A stretch of DNA of 24,495 nt from Collybiopsis luxurians FD-317 M1 (GCA_000827265.1 KN834761.1:622059-646553), one strand, 5' to 3'; positions 10,861 through 20,832 are shown, counted from the stretch's first letter. The notes: generated from the sequence alone by a model not told the origin. Numbers and translations are program-made.

Positions 10861-11501
10861 AGCTTGGGCAGACGAGAAACATACGTAGTGGTCAGACAGG
10901 AAACCTTAATAATAAAAACCCATCAATTCCTATCCGAACCGCGATAACCTAACCCGCGGATCCGTCCTCATTCGGGAATGTGACGAAAGTGGGTACCAGG
11001 GTGAGTACCGTGACGCTCTAAGTCTTTGACATCCATTTTGGGAGCAAAGAACAACTCCAGTGAGTTCACGAGGCGGATAGTATGAATATGAGGCATGCAT
11101 CTTGGGTTTGGGGAGCCGTGGCGATCGAACTACTCTTTCACTATCAGTAGACGACATATATATCAGAGCTAGACACGTACTATATTCGACTCGTCACATC
11201 TAGATGATCTGCACCATTACAACGATCATCGTACAGAATCCACTTGAACACGCATATGACAAACTCAGGCGTGAGCACCATTCCGAGAGCCGAGGAATGA
11301 GAGGTACGTTCATAGGTCATTCGGGAACTGGATTCGAGAGCGGTGTTTGTTGGATGAGGGATCGATGCCAAAAAAAATTCACGCGTCCTTTGTAAGGCCC
11401 TTGAATGTCTGGTTGAGATTCGAGGCCAGGTATGCGATGGGATTCAAGTCAATATAATACAGGCTGTTCTGCATTAGGCCAGGCGATTCTGTCACAGTTA
11501 T
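10861..11501. other. Degenerate 5' flank of the PIG-S-like relic; no intact gene
   Basis: Several minus-strand frames of 60-75 codons occur here, including one beginning at 11157 that may be the old N-terminal exon. None is convincing alone. The sequence remains CpG-rich, like the two relic genes. Confidence 0.35.
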
Positions 11502-11695
11502 TTAATTATTTCTAGCATTGTTTTCGAAAAATGCGCCTCACTGAAGCTTACTGATTACGAACAGACCACCAATTCAATGCTCCACGAGAATGTACAGTTG
11601 TCCCGGCATCGGTGGAGCAATGAATAGGATGTTTGTTTGGCAGTAAACACGATCAGTAAGGTGCGTTTTTCAAAAACAATGCTAGAAATAATTAA
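11502..11695. repeat. MITE, 194 bp, with about 40-bp terminal inverted repeats
   Basis: Left end TTAATTATTTCTAGCATTG then TTTTCGAAAAATGCGCC; the right end is its reverse complement apart from a few transitions (GGTGCG then TTTTTCAAAAACAATGC then TAGAAATAATTAA). Similarity continues inward through cTTACTGAT. Flanking TTA at 11498-11500 and 11696-11698 is compatible with a 3-bp target duplication of the PIF/Harbinger kind, but the left side has one extra T. There is no ORF inside. Confidence 0.7.
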
Positions 11696-12516
11696 TTAGC
11701 TGCAATGCCTGTCAACGGGACGGACACAGATAGCAAAATCAGCGCTTACAAGCATTCGCGATTCTTCAACCTCGGTAAGGCTCTTCGTCATCATCCCGTT
11801 ATTGATACAAATGTTGCAAGCGACAGCTGAACGAATAAAGCGAGGACGGAGAGTAAAAGAGAAAGAGTTATGCAAAAGATTCAGCGGCGATAGAGCAAAA
11901 GGGACGAAGGTACAAATTCCAGAAGAAATTTGCAAAAGAGCAGGACTTATGGCCATGAACGAAGAAAAGTGCTGAACGTCGGCAAGCCTCTATAACGGTC
12001 TCGTGACTTCGTCACAATCGTTACTCTTCTCTTTTGGTGCTTTATAACGACACTAGCGCCGTCTTTCGCGGCAATCCCCGCTACCTCTGACCATTCCGTC
12101 GACTCTCAACAAAACTATACCGTATTCAATTTATAAGATATATATTATTTAACCAATTCCATACCAATACACCTCCACTACAACTGCGTTTCTGCTCGAA
12201 ACTTCTCTCGCTCATCGAACAGCGTTCCTATTCCACCTAGCAATGTAGACCTCGGAGGAGAGGTCTATCATACATACCACCAGCTTCTCAAGAGTCAGCA
12301 TCTCCATGAAAACTTTGCAGTAAAACTCGAAAAGAAAATCAACCTGCAACCCATTGTTAATGCAGCATTACAACCTCACAACCACATACCACAGATCCAA
12401 ACAATGGAAAATTCAGTAATGCTCAAAGACACAAAGACCTTGCACTCCCGTCGCAAACAGGTATATGTTGTGTGTATCATAACCCCATGGACATTGAAGA
12501 TACTGCATTTTCAGAC
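11696..12516. other. Intergenic; 3' part may belong to an ORF split by the copia insertion
   Basis: No intact gene seen. From 12516 down to about 12418 the minus strand is open and in frame with sequence on the far side of the copia element once the insertion is removed. The rest holds only short frames. Confidence 0.35.
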
Positions 12517-12521
12517 AGTAT
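12517..12521. repeat. Target-site duplication AGTAT (left copy)
   Basis: Identical to the five bases directly after the other LTR at 17776-17780. A 5-bp duplication is typical of Ty1/copia integrase. Confidence 0.95.
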
Positions 12522-12921
12522 TGTTGAATAACTAACGACCTATGTAAGTACACAGTGACCTCAGAACAAGAGAAAGGTTCTCATAGCTACCTAATGACCT
12601 ATGTAAGTACACGGTGACTGTAGGTAGACAAGTAAGTATAGGTAAGCAAGTAGGAAAAGAAACATGTACCCTCAGAACAAGAGAAAGGTTCTGAGGGACA
12701 GATACAAGAACGTTGAGTTAAATAAGGATGTTTCGGAACAAGGTTTAGGAAAAATAAAGAGGAGGTAGGAGTGAAATGAACAATGGTCAGATACCCGCAC
12801 GGAAACAAATGGAAGCAAATGCATATACTCAAAGCCGTAGTCTCTAGGTGCAGTCACGATCACGGGGTCTAACTATCATAGGACACCCATATGCGCCATG
12901 TATCACGTCGCAGATACAACA
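12522..12921 (-). repeat. 3' LTR of the copia element
   Basis: 400 bp, beginning tgttgaataac and ending gcagatacaaca on the plus strand. It differs from the 5' LTR at 13 positions, all transitions. Internally it has two short duplications: gacctatgtaagtacac (near 12537 and 12597) and ctcagaacaagagaaaggtt (near 12560 and 12671). The gag-pol stop codon lies within it. Confidence 0.95.
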
Positions 12922-15900
12922 CTCCTCCTGGTGTCCTGATATTTCCAGTCAAGACCCAGGGCTGAGACAATACATTGATGCTTTTCCTTTGGAAGGGATT
13001 TTGTCATTATGTCAGCAAGATTCTGTGAGGAACAAACCGGATGCACTGCGACTGTGCAGTCGGCAACATAATCCTGAACAAAATGAAAATGAATGTCAAT
13101 GTGCTTCGAGTGATTGTGAGCTTTATTCATTTCGGAAAGACTCACAGCGCCAATGCTATCGCAGAGCAGATCAAGAGGCTCATCACCTAGTCCCAAATCT
13201 ACTTCATCCAACCAGCTGCGCATCCACACAGCTTGTTGTATGCCACGCAATAAGGAGATGTATTCAGATTCAGTGGAGGAGATTGCAACAGCATCCTGGC
13301 ATTTTGAAGACTATGAAATGGGAGACCCATTAACAATAAAAATGTATCCAGACATGGACTTTTGTGAGACCTTGTCCCCGGCCCAATCTGCATCAACATA
13401 TCCAATAGGCTTCACAGTTCCAGAAGTCCCAGGTCAGTACACAATCCCGTAATGAATAGTCCCGTAAATGTACTGGCAAAGTTTAATGAGGAGATCCCAA
13501 TGTCAACAAGTGGGCGAGTTTTGCACAGTTGAAAGGATTGAACAAGCGAACACAATGTCAGGCCCTGTGCTGCTGGCTCCCCACCAACAACAACCAAGAA
13601 TGCCATGGAACGGCTTCCCAGTCATGAACGCTTCATCGTCCACAGTCCTGATTTCATCCGGCAAGAGTGAGAAGTTAGGAGGAAGGGGAGTGGATATAGG
13701 ATAAAGGTCATCAATTATACCAAAGAATTGAAAAGCATTTTGGAAGAACGGCGCCTGGGATATTGCAATTGACCCATCCATAAGGTGATCAATGGTGAGA
13801 CCCACAAGGAAATGTTTATCCTTTACATCCTTCAATTCCCATACCTCAAAACCTTTTACCATCTGGTCAGCCTCGAAGTCTGATGAAGATCCACTGAAAA
13901 CATCATCCATATGAACTGAAGCAATTGAAAAATCCCCAGTCGAAGCATCCTTACGATATTGAATGCACGGGTTGGCGCATGAGGACTTGAACCCAAGTTG
14001 ATGGAACTGATTCTGAAGCTCCTTATACCAAATGTGACCAGCTTGAGACATTCCATATAGCAGTTTGTGCATCAAACAGACCTTCCCTTCCTCCCCCAGT
14101 TTGGCAAAACCAGTAGGCTGCTCCATATAGACAGGGGGATCTACTGGCAGGTTACCATTAAGGTAAGCAATGGAGAAGTCCCACTGACAAGTACAGAGAT
14201 GTTTGAAAGCAGAAATGGCAATGAGAAGGCGCACAGATTCAAATCTTGCAATCATAGACCAACTCTTCTCATAATCTACTCCAGCAACCTGCATGTCGCC
14301 CCACGCAATGTACCGAGCCTTATACTTCATAACCAATCCTTCACCATCAACCTTCAAATCATAGACCCACATTCCCCCAAGAACATGAGCGTTAGCAGGC
14401 TGGTTGACCAAAGTCCAACAGTTCCATTTCTCCAATGATGCAATTTCAGTCTTCATAGGAGGCAACCATTCCTTGGGATTCTTCATGGCATCTGCATAGG
14501 ATTTCAGAATATGAATGTCTCCTCCCCCTTTGATGGTGCTGGCTAAGATGACTACACTTGCCCATTCTTCAGCATTTTCCCTTGCACGATCTTCTTCATC
14601 CTCATATTCCTGCATGCGTACCATACAAGTTGAAGAATTTCGAATGCATGAAGACCAGTGCAGACCAGTGACAGGATTGGTGGGTGCGAGAGGAGCAATG
14701 GAACCCAAAGAGGGAGTTACTGCATCTGGAACCATGTTAGGTTGCTCAGGTCAGACTGAGAGATCCGGACCAATGTTGGTATCATATGCCAAGCCCTCAG
14801 CCTCTAATTCTTCAAATCCTGAATCTGAATAAGCAAGGGTCCATTGAGGGTTCCCTTCCTCAAATTGAAGGTCGCGAATCAGGAACACGGCGCATCTACT
14901 GACATCCCAAACATGATAACCACGGCATCCAATATAACCGACAAGTCAGCCTTCCCATGCTTGTCTCCCAAGCTTTCCATTGATGTGATCTAAGTCAGTA
15001 ACCCAAACCCTGCATCCCCATTGCCGTAAATGAGAAATGTTTACTTTCCCTTTCCTTGCTTCATACCATTTCTCCCATGGGATAACCCCGGGGTGTCGAC
15101 TAGTAGGGATCATTCCCCATATATAGCAGTATGCTTGTGCTGCTTCAGCCCAAAAACAATGATCCAAGTCTGAATCTTCAAGCATCGCACGTACGCCTTC
15201 AATCATGGTACAATTTGCATGCTCGACTTGTCTGTTAGCTGCTGATGAAGCTTTAGGAACCTTTTCAACCAAAATACCCCATGCCGAACACCAATCATTG
15301 AAAGCATGATTGTTGAATTCGCAACCCATGTCAATTCAGAACACTTGGACTCTCTGCCCAGTTTGCAGCTCAGCCATGGCAGTGAATCTTTGAACAATAT
15401 CAAGGATAGTTGAAGCCTCTTTATTGGGAGGAAAATATGGGAAGGGAATACCTGTTCCATTGTTGCATGCCAGCAACATATAGTATGCTCCACCTAAACT
15501 CCGTGTGCATGCACACCCCCATAGGTCAAGACTCACCCAATCCAAGGGTTCAGCAGACAGAACAATGATATCATTGAATGGGAGACGCTTTGCCTTTGCA
15601 AAAAGGCATACTTCACATTTCCCACATAAGGAAAAATCCAAAACCTCTAAACCTTTAACCATTTCACGCTTTGCCATAATCCAAATAAGGTTTATATTGG
15701 CGTGTCCAAACCTGGTGTGCCACATAGCAAGTGAACAAGGTTTTGACTGGGAACATCCAGACGATGCAAGAACATAAGAGGAGTCAGCAGCAGAAGCAGA
15801 ACGGGTAACAGGTGTGTTGGTTTCATTGATATTGTCAACAACATTCACCTGGTATAGGCCATGAATAGTGCCTCCTGTGACCAGTAGCCCATCAACCACA

Positions 15901-17330
15901 ACAACATCGGAAGTGGGATGCCGGACCTCTATGCAACCATTCCCCCATACACCCCAATATCCCTTTTGGTCCATACAAGGTAAGGAAAGGAGGTTCATAG
16001 CAAATGAAGGCGTATGTGAAGCCAGAAACTGAAGACAGTGAACAGCACCAAGGTGAGTTTTCACCATAATCTCAGCGATACTGTAACCTTCAATAACAAA
16101 GGATCCGTGTTGTCCTTCCGTAGCCATCCATCCATGGGATTTGACAGGGTGATAGCTGATAAACTGTTGTCAATTTTGAATACACCAGTGGGAGGCGGCA
16201 CTATCAATAAAAGTAGGAATTTTCTTATTTAACATATGCCGACTAGATACAGAGGAGGACTGTAAACTATCTGTATTGCTCAGTTCTTGTCCTAAAAAGG
16301 CAGAAGCTGCTCATCCCAGTCTAACGGAATAGGCATTAGGGAGAGTAGAGTGATACAGAGAGTAGTCCATACCTCCGGACTCAAGATCTCCAAAGTCAAA
16401 AATGGCAGCAGCAGCAGTAGAGGTGGACGGAATAGAGTCATTCGAAGTGGAAGCAGCGATAGCGGATGTATTAACGACCTTGGTAGGTTCCATCCCTTTC
16501 AGAGCAGTATACCATTTAGGCCCCTTTCCCTCACTTCCTCCCCCTTTAGCCCAACAATTTTTCTTCACATGCCCAACGCATTTGCAATTATCGCAAACGA
16601 TACCTGAACCTCTGGTACCAATGGCAAGTGCATTGGATGGCACATTGGAACTGGGAGTCATAGTTGCCGACTCAACCATCATGTCATATTTGATCAAGAT
16701 GCACTTCAATTCTGGATAAGGCCTTGCTCCATGGGTTTGCAAGATCCAAAGATAATTGGGGGTAAGTGAGGTCAAAAAGTGAGACCGAAGGTCATCAGTT
16801 GTAATCGTGCATCCAACATCACTAGCAGCCTTGCGAAGTGACTCCAGCTGTTGAAAGTATTCTTCGAAAGGCATTCCAGGAATGTATTTAAATTGCTGGA
16901 TACATTCTTTGGTGAGAGTTTGGGCAGCGGCAGACGTCGTTTCAAATTCCGTGGTGAGAGCAGACCACATAACCTGTGCAGACATGTCCTGCGTAATACC
17001 CATAGAACGAGGGTCCTTGACATTTTGGTAGATTATGCTGGCAATTCGTGCATCGCAAAGTTCCCATTCTTCAACTGATGGGGAACAAGAGTTGACAGAT
17101 GTAGGAGTCAGAGCTGCGCCCTGAGCATTCGGAGCAGCAGGGGTAGGGGAAGGTATGGATCCATCAAGGTAGCCACTGAGACCAGTTGCACGAGCAACAC
17201 TTTTGAGGTGGTCGCAAAAGGTGGCCCAGTTTACCAGTCTGATAAGCTGGCGATCTTTGGGGAAGAGGAGGAGAGTTGGAAGAGCATTTGTAATGGACAA
17301 AGACATTTGGAGGTCCCAGATTTGTGTCAA
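12903..17330 (-). pseudogene. copia gag-pol, 1475 codons, one frame with eight nonsense mutations
   Basis: The frame is unbroken by indels from ATG 17330 to the TGA at 12903-12905, so all domains are in register. Gag is residues 1-339 with a CX2CX4HX4C zinc knuckle (C246-C259). The protease motif is DSAAS at D376. The integrase HHCC finger is H538, H543, C572, C575; its catalytic triad is D602, D667, E703, with exactly 35 residues between the last two. Reverse transcriptase has QWDFSIAYLNG (D about 1051) and the active site HMDD (about 1140-1143). RNase H has YVDADWAG and STESEY. Internal stops lie at 16311-16313, 16170-16172, 15336-15338, 14946-14948, 14751-14753, 13503-13505, 13434-13436 (all TGA) and 13311-13313 (TAG, where RNase H normally has Trp). 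The actual start may be Met9. Confidence 0.95.
12922..12931 (-). other. Polypurine tract next to the 3' LTR
   Basis: Minus strand CCAGGAGGAG directly before the TG of the 3' LTR. This is the expected site and composition of the plus-strand primer. It lies inside the coding frame. Confidence 0.7.
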
Positions 17331-17356
17331 TTAAGGTGGTACAAAATTAACAATTT

Positions 17357-17375
17357 ACGCTTCTGACTGTGAATC
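17357..17375 (-). other. Presumed primer-binding site region
   Basis: The minus strand directly inside the 5' LTR reads GATTCACAGTCAGAAGCG. It lacks the TGG expected for a tRNA 3'-end primer site. Its complement contains CTGTGAATC, which resembles an anticodon loop, so a half-tRNA primer like that of Drosophila copia is possible. Confidence 0.3.
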
Positions 17376-17775
17376 TGTTGAATAACTAACGACCTATGTA
17401 AGTACACGGTGACCTCAGAACAAGAGAAAGGTTCTCATAGCTACCTAACAACCTATGTAAGTACACGGTGACTGTAGGTAGACAAGTAAGTATAGGTAAG
17501 CAAGTAGGAAAAGAAACACATACCCTCAGAACAAGAGAAAGGTTCTGAGGGACAGATACAAGAACGTCGAGTTAAATAAGGATGTTTCGGAACAAGGTTT
17601 AGGAAAAATAAAGAGGAGGTAGGAGTGAAATGAACAACAGTCAGATACCCGCACAGAAACAAATGGAAGCAAATGCATATACTCAAAGCTGTAGTCTCTA
17701 GGTGCAGTCACAATCATGGGGTCTAACTATCATAGGACACCCATATGCGCCATGTATCACATCGCAGATACAACA
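17376..17775 (-). repeat. 5' LTR of the copia element
   Basis: 400 bp, same ends as the 3' LTR. It would carry the promoter for the minus-strand transcript. See the 3' LTR for the differences and internal duplications. Confidence 0.95.
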
Positions 17776-17780
17776 AGTAT
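17776..17780. repeat. Target-site duplication AGTAT (right copy)
   Basis: Matches 12517-12521 exactly. Confidence 0.95.
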
Positions 17781-17986
17781 TTTTGAACAATTAGCCAAAT
17801 TATTTCCTCATACAGTACTCTGTTGTTGTTTGTGGCAGGACCGTGAATGCACAATTTGATTAAATTAGGAGCTCCAGTCTTCAACACCTGCTCGACATTC
17901 GCAGGTGAGCCTCTGAATGTAGTGACATTTTGAAGCACTGCAGCATCTCCCGGATAAACCAGAGGTTTACCCAATGGTGAGTGTCT
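17776..17986 (-). pseudogene. Fragment of an unknown ORF interrupted by the copia element
   Basis: An open minus-strand frame from about 17986 includes ALVYPGDA-like residues (PLVYPGDAAVLQNV), then GSPANVEQVLKTGAPNLIK, and reaches the insertion site at codon TAC-T. If the element and one AGTAT copy are removed, the frame continues in register for about 37 more codons into 12516-12418 and ends at TGA. There is no ATG at the start (an in-frame TTG at 17974), so an upstream exon or decay is implied. Family not recognised. Confidence 0.35.
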
Positions 17987-18908
17987 AGCTCATGATTGAT
18001 ATAGTGTTGAAATGCAGTAAGACATTGGCTCCGAGGGTTCTAAGTTAGCCAGAATTTTGTTAACAGTTGAACTGACTTTAGTATAGTGAGGAGTCAGTCT
18101 GTTGACAGTTCGGTGGACTTTGTGCCCAGAACTGTTTGACCTATAATGTGTGCAAGGGAATTGACACTATTGAAATCTGCAGATGTTAATTACATGCCTC
18201 AGCATCATGAACTCTATGTGTAAAAACATTGACCTGTAAATAAATGGTGTAGGAGAGGAAGTTGACATTGGTCAATCTGCAGGCCAGTGATACTTAAGCC
18301 ATGAAGATGCATACAGTGGTAAAGCTTACTGTGTTCAAGAGAAAACATTGAGGTTCAGATGCAAAATTCACATTGACTGAACAGGGTGCTGTGGATCACA
18401 GATAAGGAAGATGGAGGTGCAGTGGTAGAATGTATGACCAGTGAAGTTGAAGCGGACACTCTGAAGTGGGTGCAAAAAAAATCATCGTATGTATTTGAAT
18501 GTTCATTAGAGGAATTGGAATGGACAGTATGAGTTTGCTCTACAGATATCATGTTATTATGTCTATGAATCCCATTTAAGGGTGCTGCATTTTTGAATGT
18601 GGGATGATGAACATCTGCCGACATAGTTGATTTTATGTACTGATTAGAATGGGATATCAACATAAGGTAGAGTTCAGGCACAAGGGGGCACATCATGTGC
18701 AGTGACTAAAGTGTGACTCCTCGGCTTGTCAGTATGACTTTCCTTTTAGATTTGGTTTTCAAGTAAGGTTTGTTCCAGTATTGGAAAAGATTAGATAGTT
18801 TCTGGGGTACAGGAGGCATTCAGGGTCATTGTCAACTCTGGAAAGCTGAATTTGACCTAACCTTTGGTGGCTTTGTATTGCATTGCACATCTAAGGCTCA
18901 GTAAAGGG
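17987..18908. other. No supported gene
   Basis: CpG-poor sequence. The longest frame is 113 codons on the minus strand (18355-18696); it is rich in H, S, N and T, with no motif and no sign of splicing. Probably decayed repeat DNA. Confidence 0.3.
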
Positions 18909-19063
18909 CATAATTCTTAGAAAATCTATCAATAATATGTACTGCTAAAATATCAAAAATCTGGCTCCGAGCTATCCTAGAGAAGAGTCTTCCTGAAGGT
19001 TCCTCAGAGCCAGATTCAGGAATTAGGCCCTCTGTGAATTTTTGATACTTTTCTAAGAATTTC
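18909..19063. repeat. Palindromic repeat unit, copy 1
   Basis: The ends aattcttagaaaa and ttttctaagaatt are exact reverse complements. An inner pair TCTGGCTCCGAG and CTCAGAGCCAGA is also inverted, giving a nested foldback of about 155 bp. A second diverged copy follows at 19094. Confidence 0.75.
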
Positions 19064-19093
19064 ACTTGAATTTCATGATGCGCATCTAAATGG

Positions 19094-19250
19094 TATAATT
19101 CAGAGAAAATCTATCAATAATTTGTATTGCTAAGATATTAAAATTCTGGCTCCAAGCAATCCTTAAGAAGGGTCTTCCTGAAGGTCCCTCGGAGCCAGAT
19201 TCAGGAATTATGCCCTCCCTGAATTTTTGATACATTTCTAAGAATTTCGC
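19094..19250. repeat. Palindromic repeat unit, copy 2
   Basis: Direct repeat of copy 1 with the same nested inverted pairs (tctggctccaag and ctcggagccaga; terminal aattcagagaaaa and tttctaagaattt). It shares aatctatcaataat, gtcttcctgaaggt and agccagattcaggaatta with copy 1. About 30 bp separates the copies. Confidence 0.75.
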
Positions 19251-19274
19251 AGCTTTTGTCACGGTTTGTCACCC

Positions 19275-19560
19275 TCAGATCACATGACGTGCCCCTTTGC
19301 GCCTGAACTCTACCTTATATTGAAAGGACTCACTGCTTGGGAATGCAAGGGAAGAAGGGGCAAGTGTCGGATGGTTGAATGTTGGCAGAGAAGTTGTGGC
19401 AGAAGTGATGCTGCTAGTCGTTAGCACTAGGTTAGTACCATCAAGTGGTTGAATGAAATCTTTTCCAAGAATGAGGTCAGCAGGTAGGGAATCTGGAACA
19501 ACATGAACACGACAGTGCAAGCAGATAGGCCTCTGGAAGCAGTTACAGTTAAGCAAGTTG
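19275..19560 (-). pseudogene. Possible retropepsin (Ty3/gypsy-type protease) fragment
   Basis: The minus frame contains CRVHVVPDSLPADLILGKDF, like the C-terminal half of retroviral-type aspartyl proteases (hydrophobic ILGxDFL motif). The upstream DTG/DSG active site would be expected around 19600-19700 but is not visible; the frame is stopped near 19590 and other frames overlap there. No reverse transcriptase follows. It may be a remnant of a gypsy element or a stand-alone retropepsin ORF. Confidence 0.35.
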
Positions 19561-19939
19561 AAGGCTGGGTAGTTGAATGGCCGGTCCTATTGACGAAGGA
19601 GGACGACACTACTGAACGCAGAAGAGGCGGCATAACATGGTACAATACTGTGTAATCGCCGACGGTGATGAGCATGGTAAGAATAGAATAGATGAAAGAA
19701 AAAGAAGTCGGGGAACGATGGCTGCAGTGCCGGACTGGGTCGGAAGAAAGGGATTGATCACGTTTTGATCACAAGACTGCATCGTAATTCATTCAGTTTT
19801 ACTTGCCGAACTTGACCCTACTCGTCCCTGCCAAATTTTGCCGGCTCAATACAAAAAAGCGGCACAAGCTGCAAGCGGCAAGCTATATCGGTTTTTGCCG
19901 CAAGCCAAGCTTTTTTATTAGCGACACGCTGTTTCGGGC
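19561..19939. other. No supported gene; flank of the foldback element
   Basis: Contains the possible 5' part of the retropepsin fragment, then a stretch repeating gccg, gcggcaag and caagc words (19800-19940). The end at 19935-19948 holds a 9-bp tandem-like cgggcaagt motif, which is the insertion site of the foldback element. Confidence 0.35.
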
Positions 19940-19948
19940 AAGTCGGGC
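19940..19948. repeat. 9-bp flanking duplication aagtcgggc (left)
   Basis: Identical to 20833-20841 immediately outside the other arm. The target itself contains a related repeat, so part of the match could be pre-existing. Confidence 0.65.
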
Positions 19949-20832
19949 AGCTTCCCTAACTCTCCCCCCCCGCGCCAAAACACGTGACTCATCACGTGAT
20001 GTTCTAAAATTCGGGGAAACCAAGTTCAACTTCAACTTCGTAATTACTAGTTAGATTCTCAGTAATATACTACAAGATTTGAATACAGCTATGTACAGTG
20101 ACTGTAAGACTTAGAAAAAAAAATCTCTTGCAGTGCCATACTTTCTCGGACATGTTCGGAACCATGTTCCGAGACGAAGTCTATTATACATCATACCTGT
20201 CGCCCCACACTGCCCCTCGCTGATCGCTGATCCCCGTGTTTCCCTGCCTCCTGCTCGCTGTTCCCGCCTCCCGCCCATTGTCCCGCCTGTGGATGTAGTA
20301 TATTTTCTTATCTCACAGTTTAGTTATCATACAATGACCCACTATGCTTCAGTTGAGACAGTAAATATGGAATAGATTTTATTATTGGGCTGTAGGTCTA
20401 CAATGTACTGTATGTATGTTATTATATATATGAATTTAAGTACTATGTAGTATGGAGGGTGAACTTCAGGTAATATTTCAGAGGCGGGACTAGGTGGGAC
20501 AATGGGCGGGAGGCGGGAACAGCGAGCGGGAGGCAGGGAAACACGGGGATCAGGGATCAGCGAGGGGCAGTGTGGGGCGACAGGTATGATGTATAATAGA
20601 CTTCGTCTCGGAACATGGTTCCGAACATGTCCGAGAAAGTATGGCACTGCGAGAGAATTTTTTTTCTATGTCTTACAGTCACTGTACATAGCTGTATTCA
20701 AATCTTGTAGTATATTACTGAGAATCTAACTAGTAATTACGAAGTTGAAGTTGAACTTGGTTTCCCCGAATTTTGGAACATCACGTAATGAGTCACATGT
20801 TTTGGCGCAGGGGGGGGAGAGTTAGGGAAGCT
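19949..20832. mobile_element. 884-bp foldback element with 340-bp inverted arms (Mutator-like, non-autonomous)
   Basis: Arms 19949-20288 and 20493-20832 have equal length and are about 97% identical in inverted orientation by hand alignment. They start AGCTTCCCTAACTCTCCCC. The 204-bp loop is AT-rich and has no transposase. The same peptide start (MPYFLGHVRNHVPRRSLLYI) can be read from both strands, a consequence of the symmetry and not a gene. Long terminal inverted repeats with a 9-bp duplication are the hallmark of Mutator-like elements. About half of the arm mismatches are CpG/TpG or CpG/CpA transitions. Confidence 0.8.

Larger units (their letters stand above)
12522..17775 (-). mobile_element. 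Full-length Ty1/copia LTR retrotransposon, 5254 bp, minus strand
   Basis: Two 400-bp LTRs with TG...CA ends flank one gag-pol reading frame in copia order (gag, protease, integrase, reverse transcriptase, RNase H). A perfect AGTAT duplication surrounds the element. There are no internal deletions or frameshifts. It is inactive because the coding frame carries eight nonsense codons. Integrase before reverse transcriptase identifies it as copia rather than gypsy. Confidence 0.97.

Noticed and set aside
12060..12500. Search for a tRNA or snRNA gene in the intergenic spacer
   Set aside because: No cloverleaf, box A/box B pair or Sm-like site could be seen.
12848..13333. 161-codon plus-strand ORF
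   Set aside because: Antisense to the copia RNase H region; conserved motifs are on the minus strand.
15505..16719. Several plus-strand ORFs of 60-105 codons
   Set aside because: All lie antisense to copia gag-pol and have no motifs.
18355..18696. 113-codon minus-strand ORF
   Set aside because: Low-complexity H/S/N/T composition, no motif, no splice context; not distinguishable from chance in AT-rich repeat DNA.
20133..20647. Two overlapping ORFs on opposite strands starting with the same peptide
   Set aside because: They are the same arm of the foldback element read from both sides; no other coding evidence.
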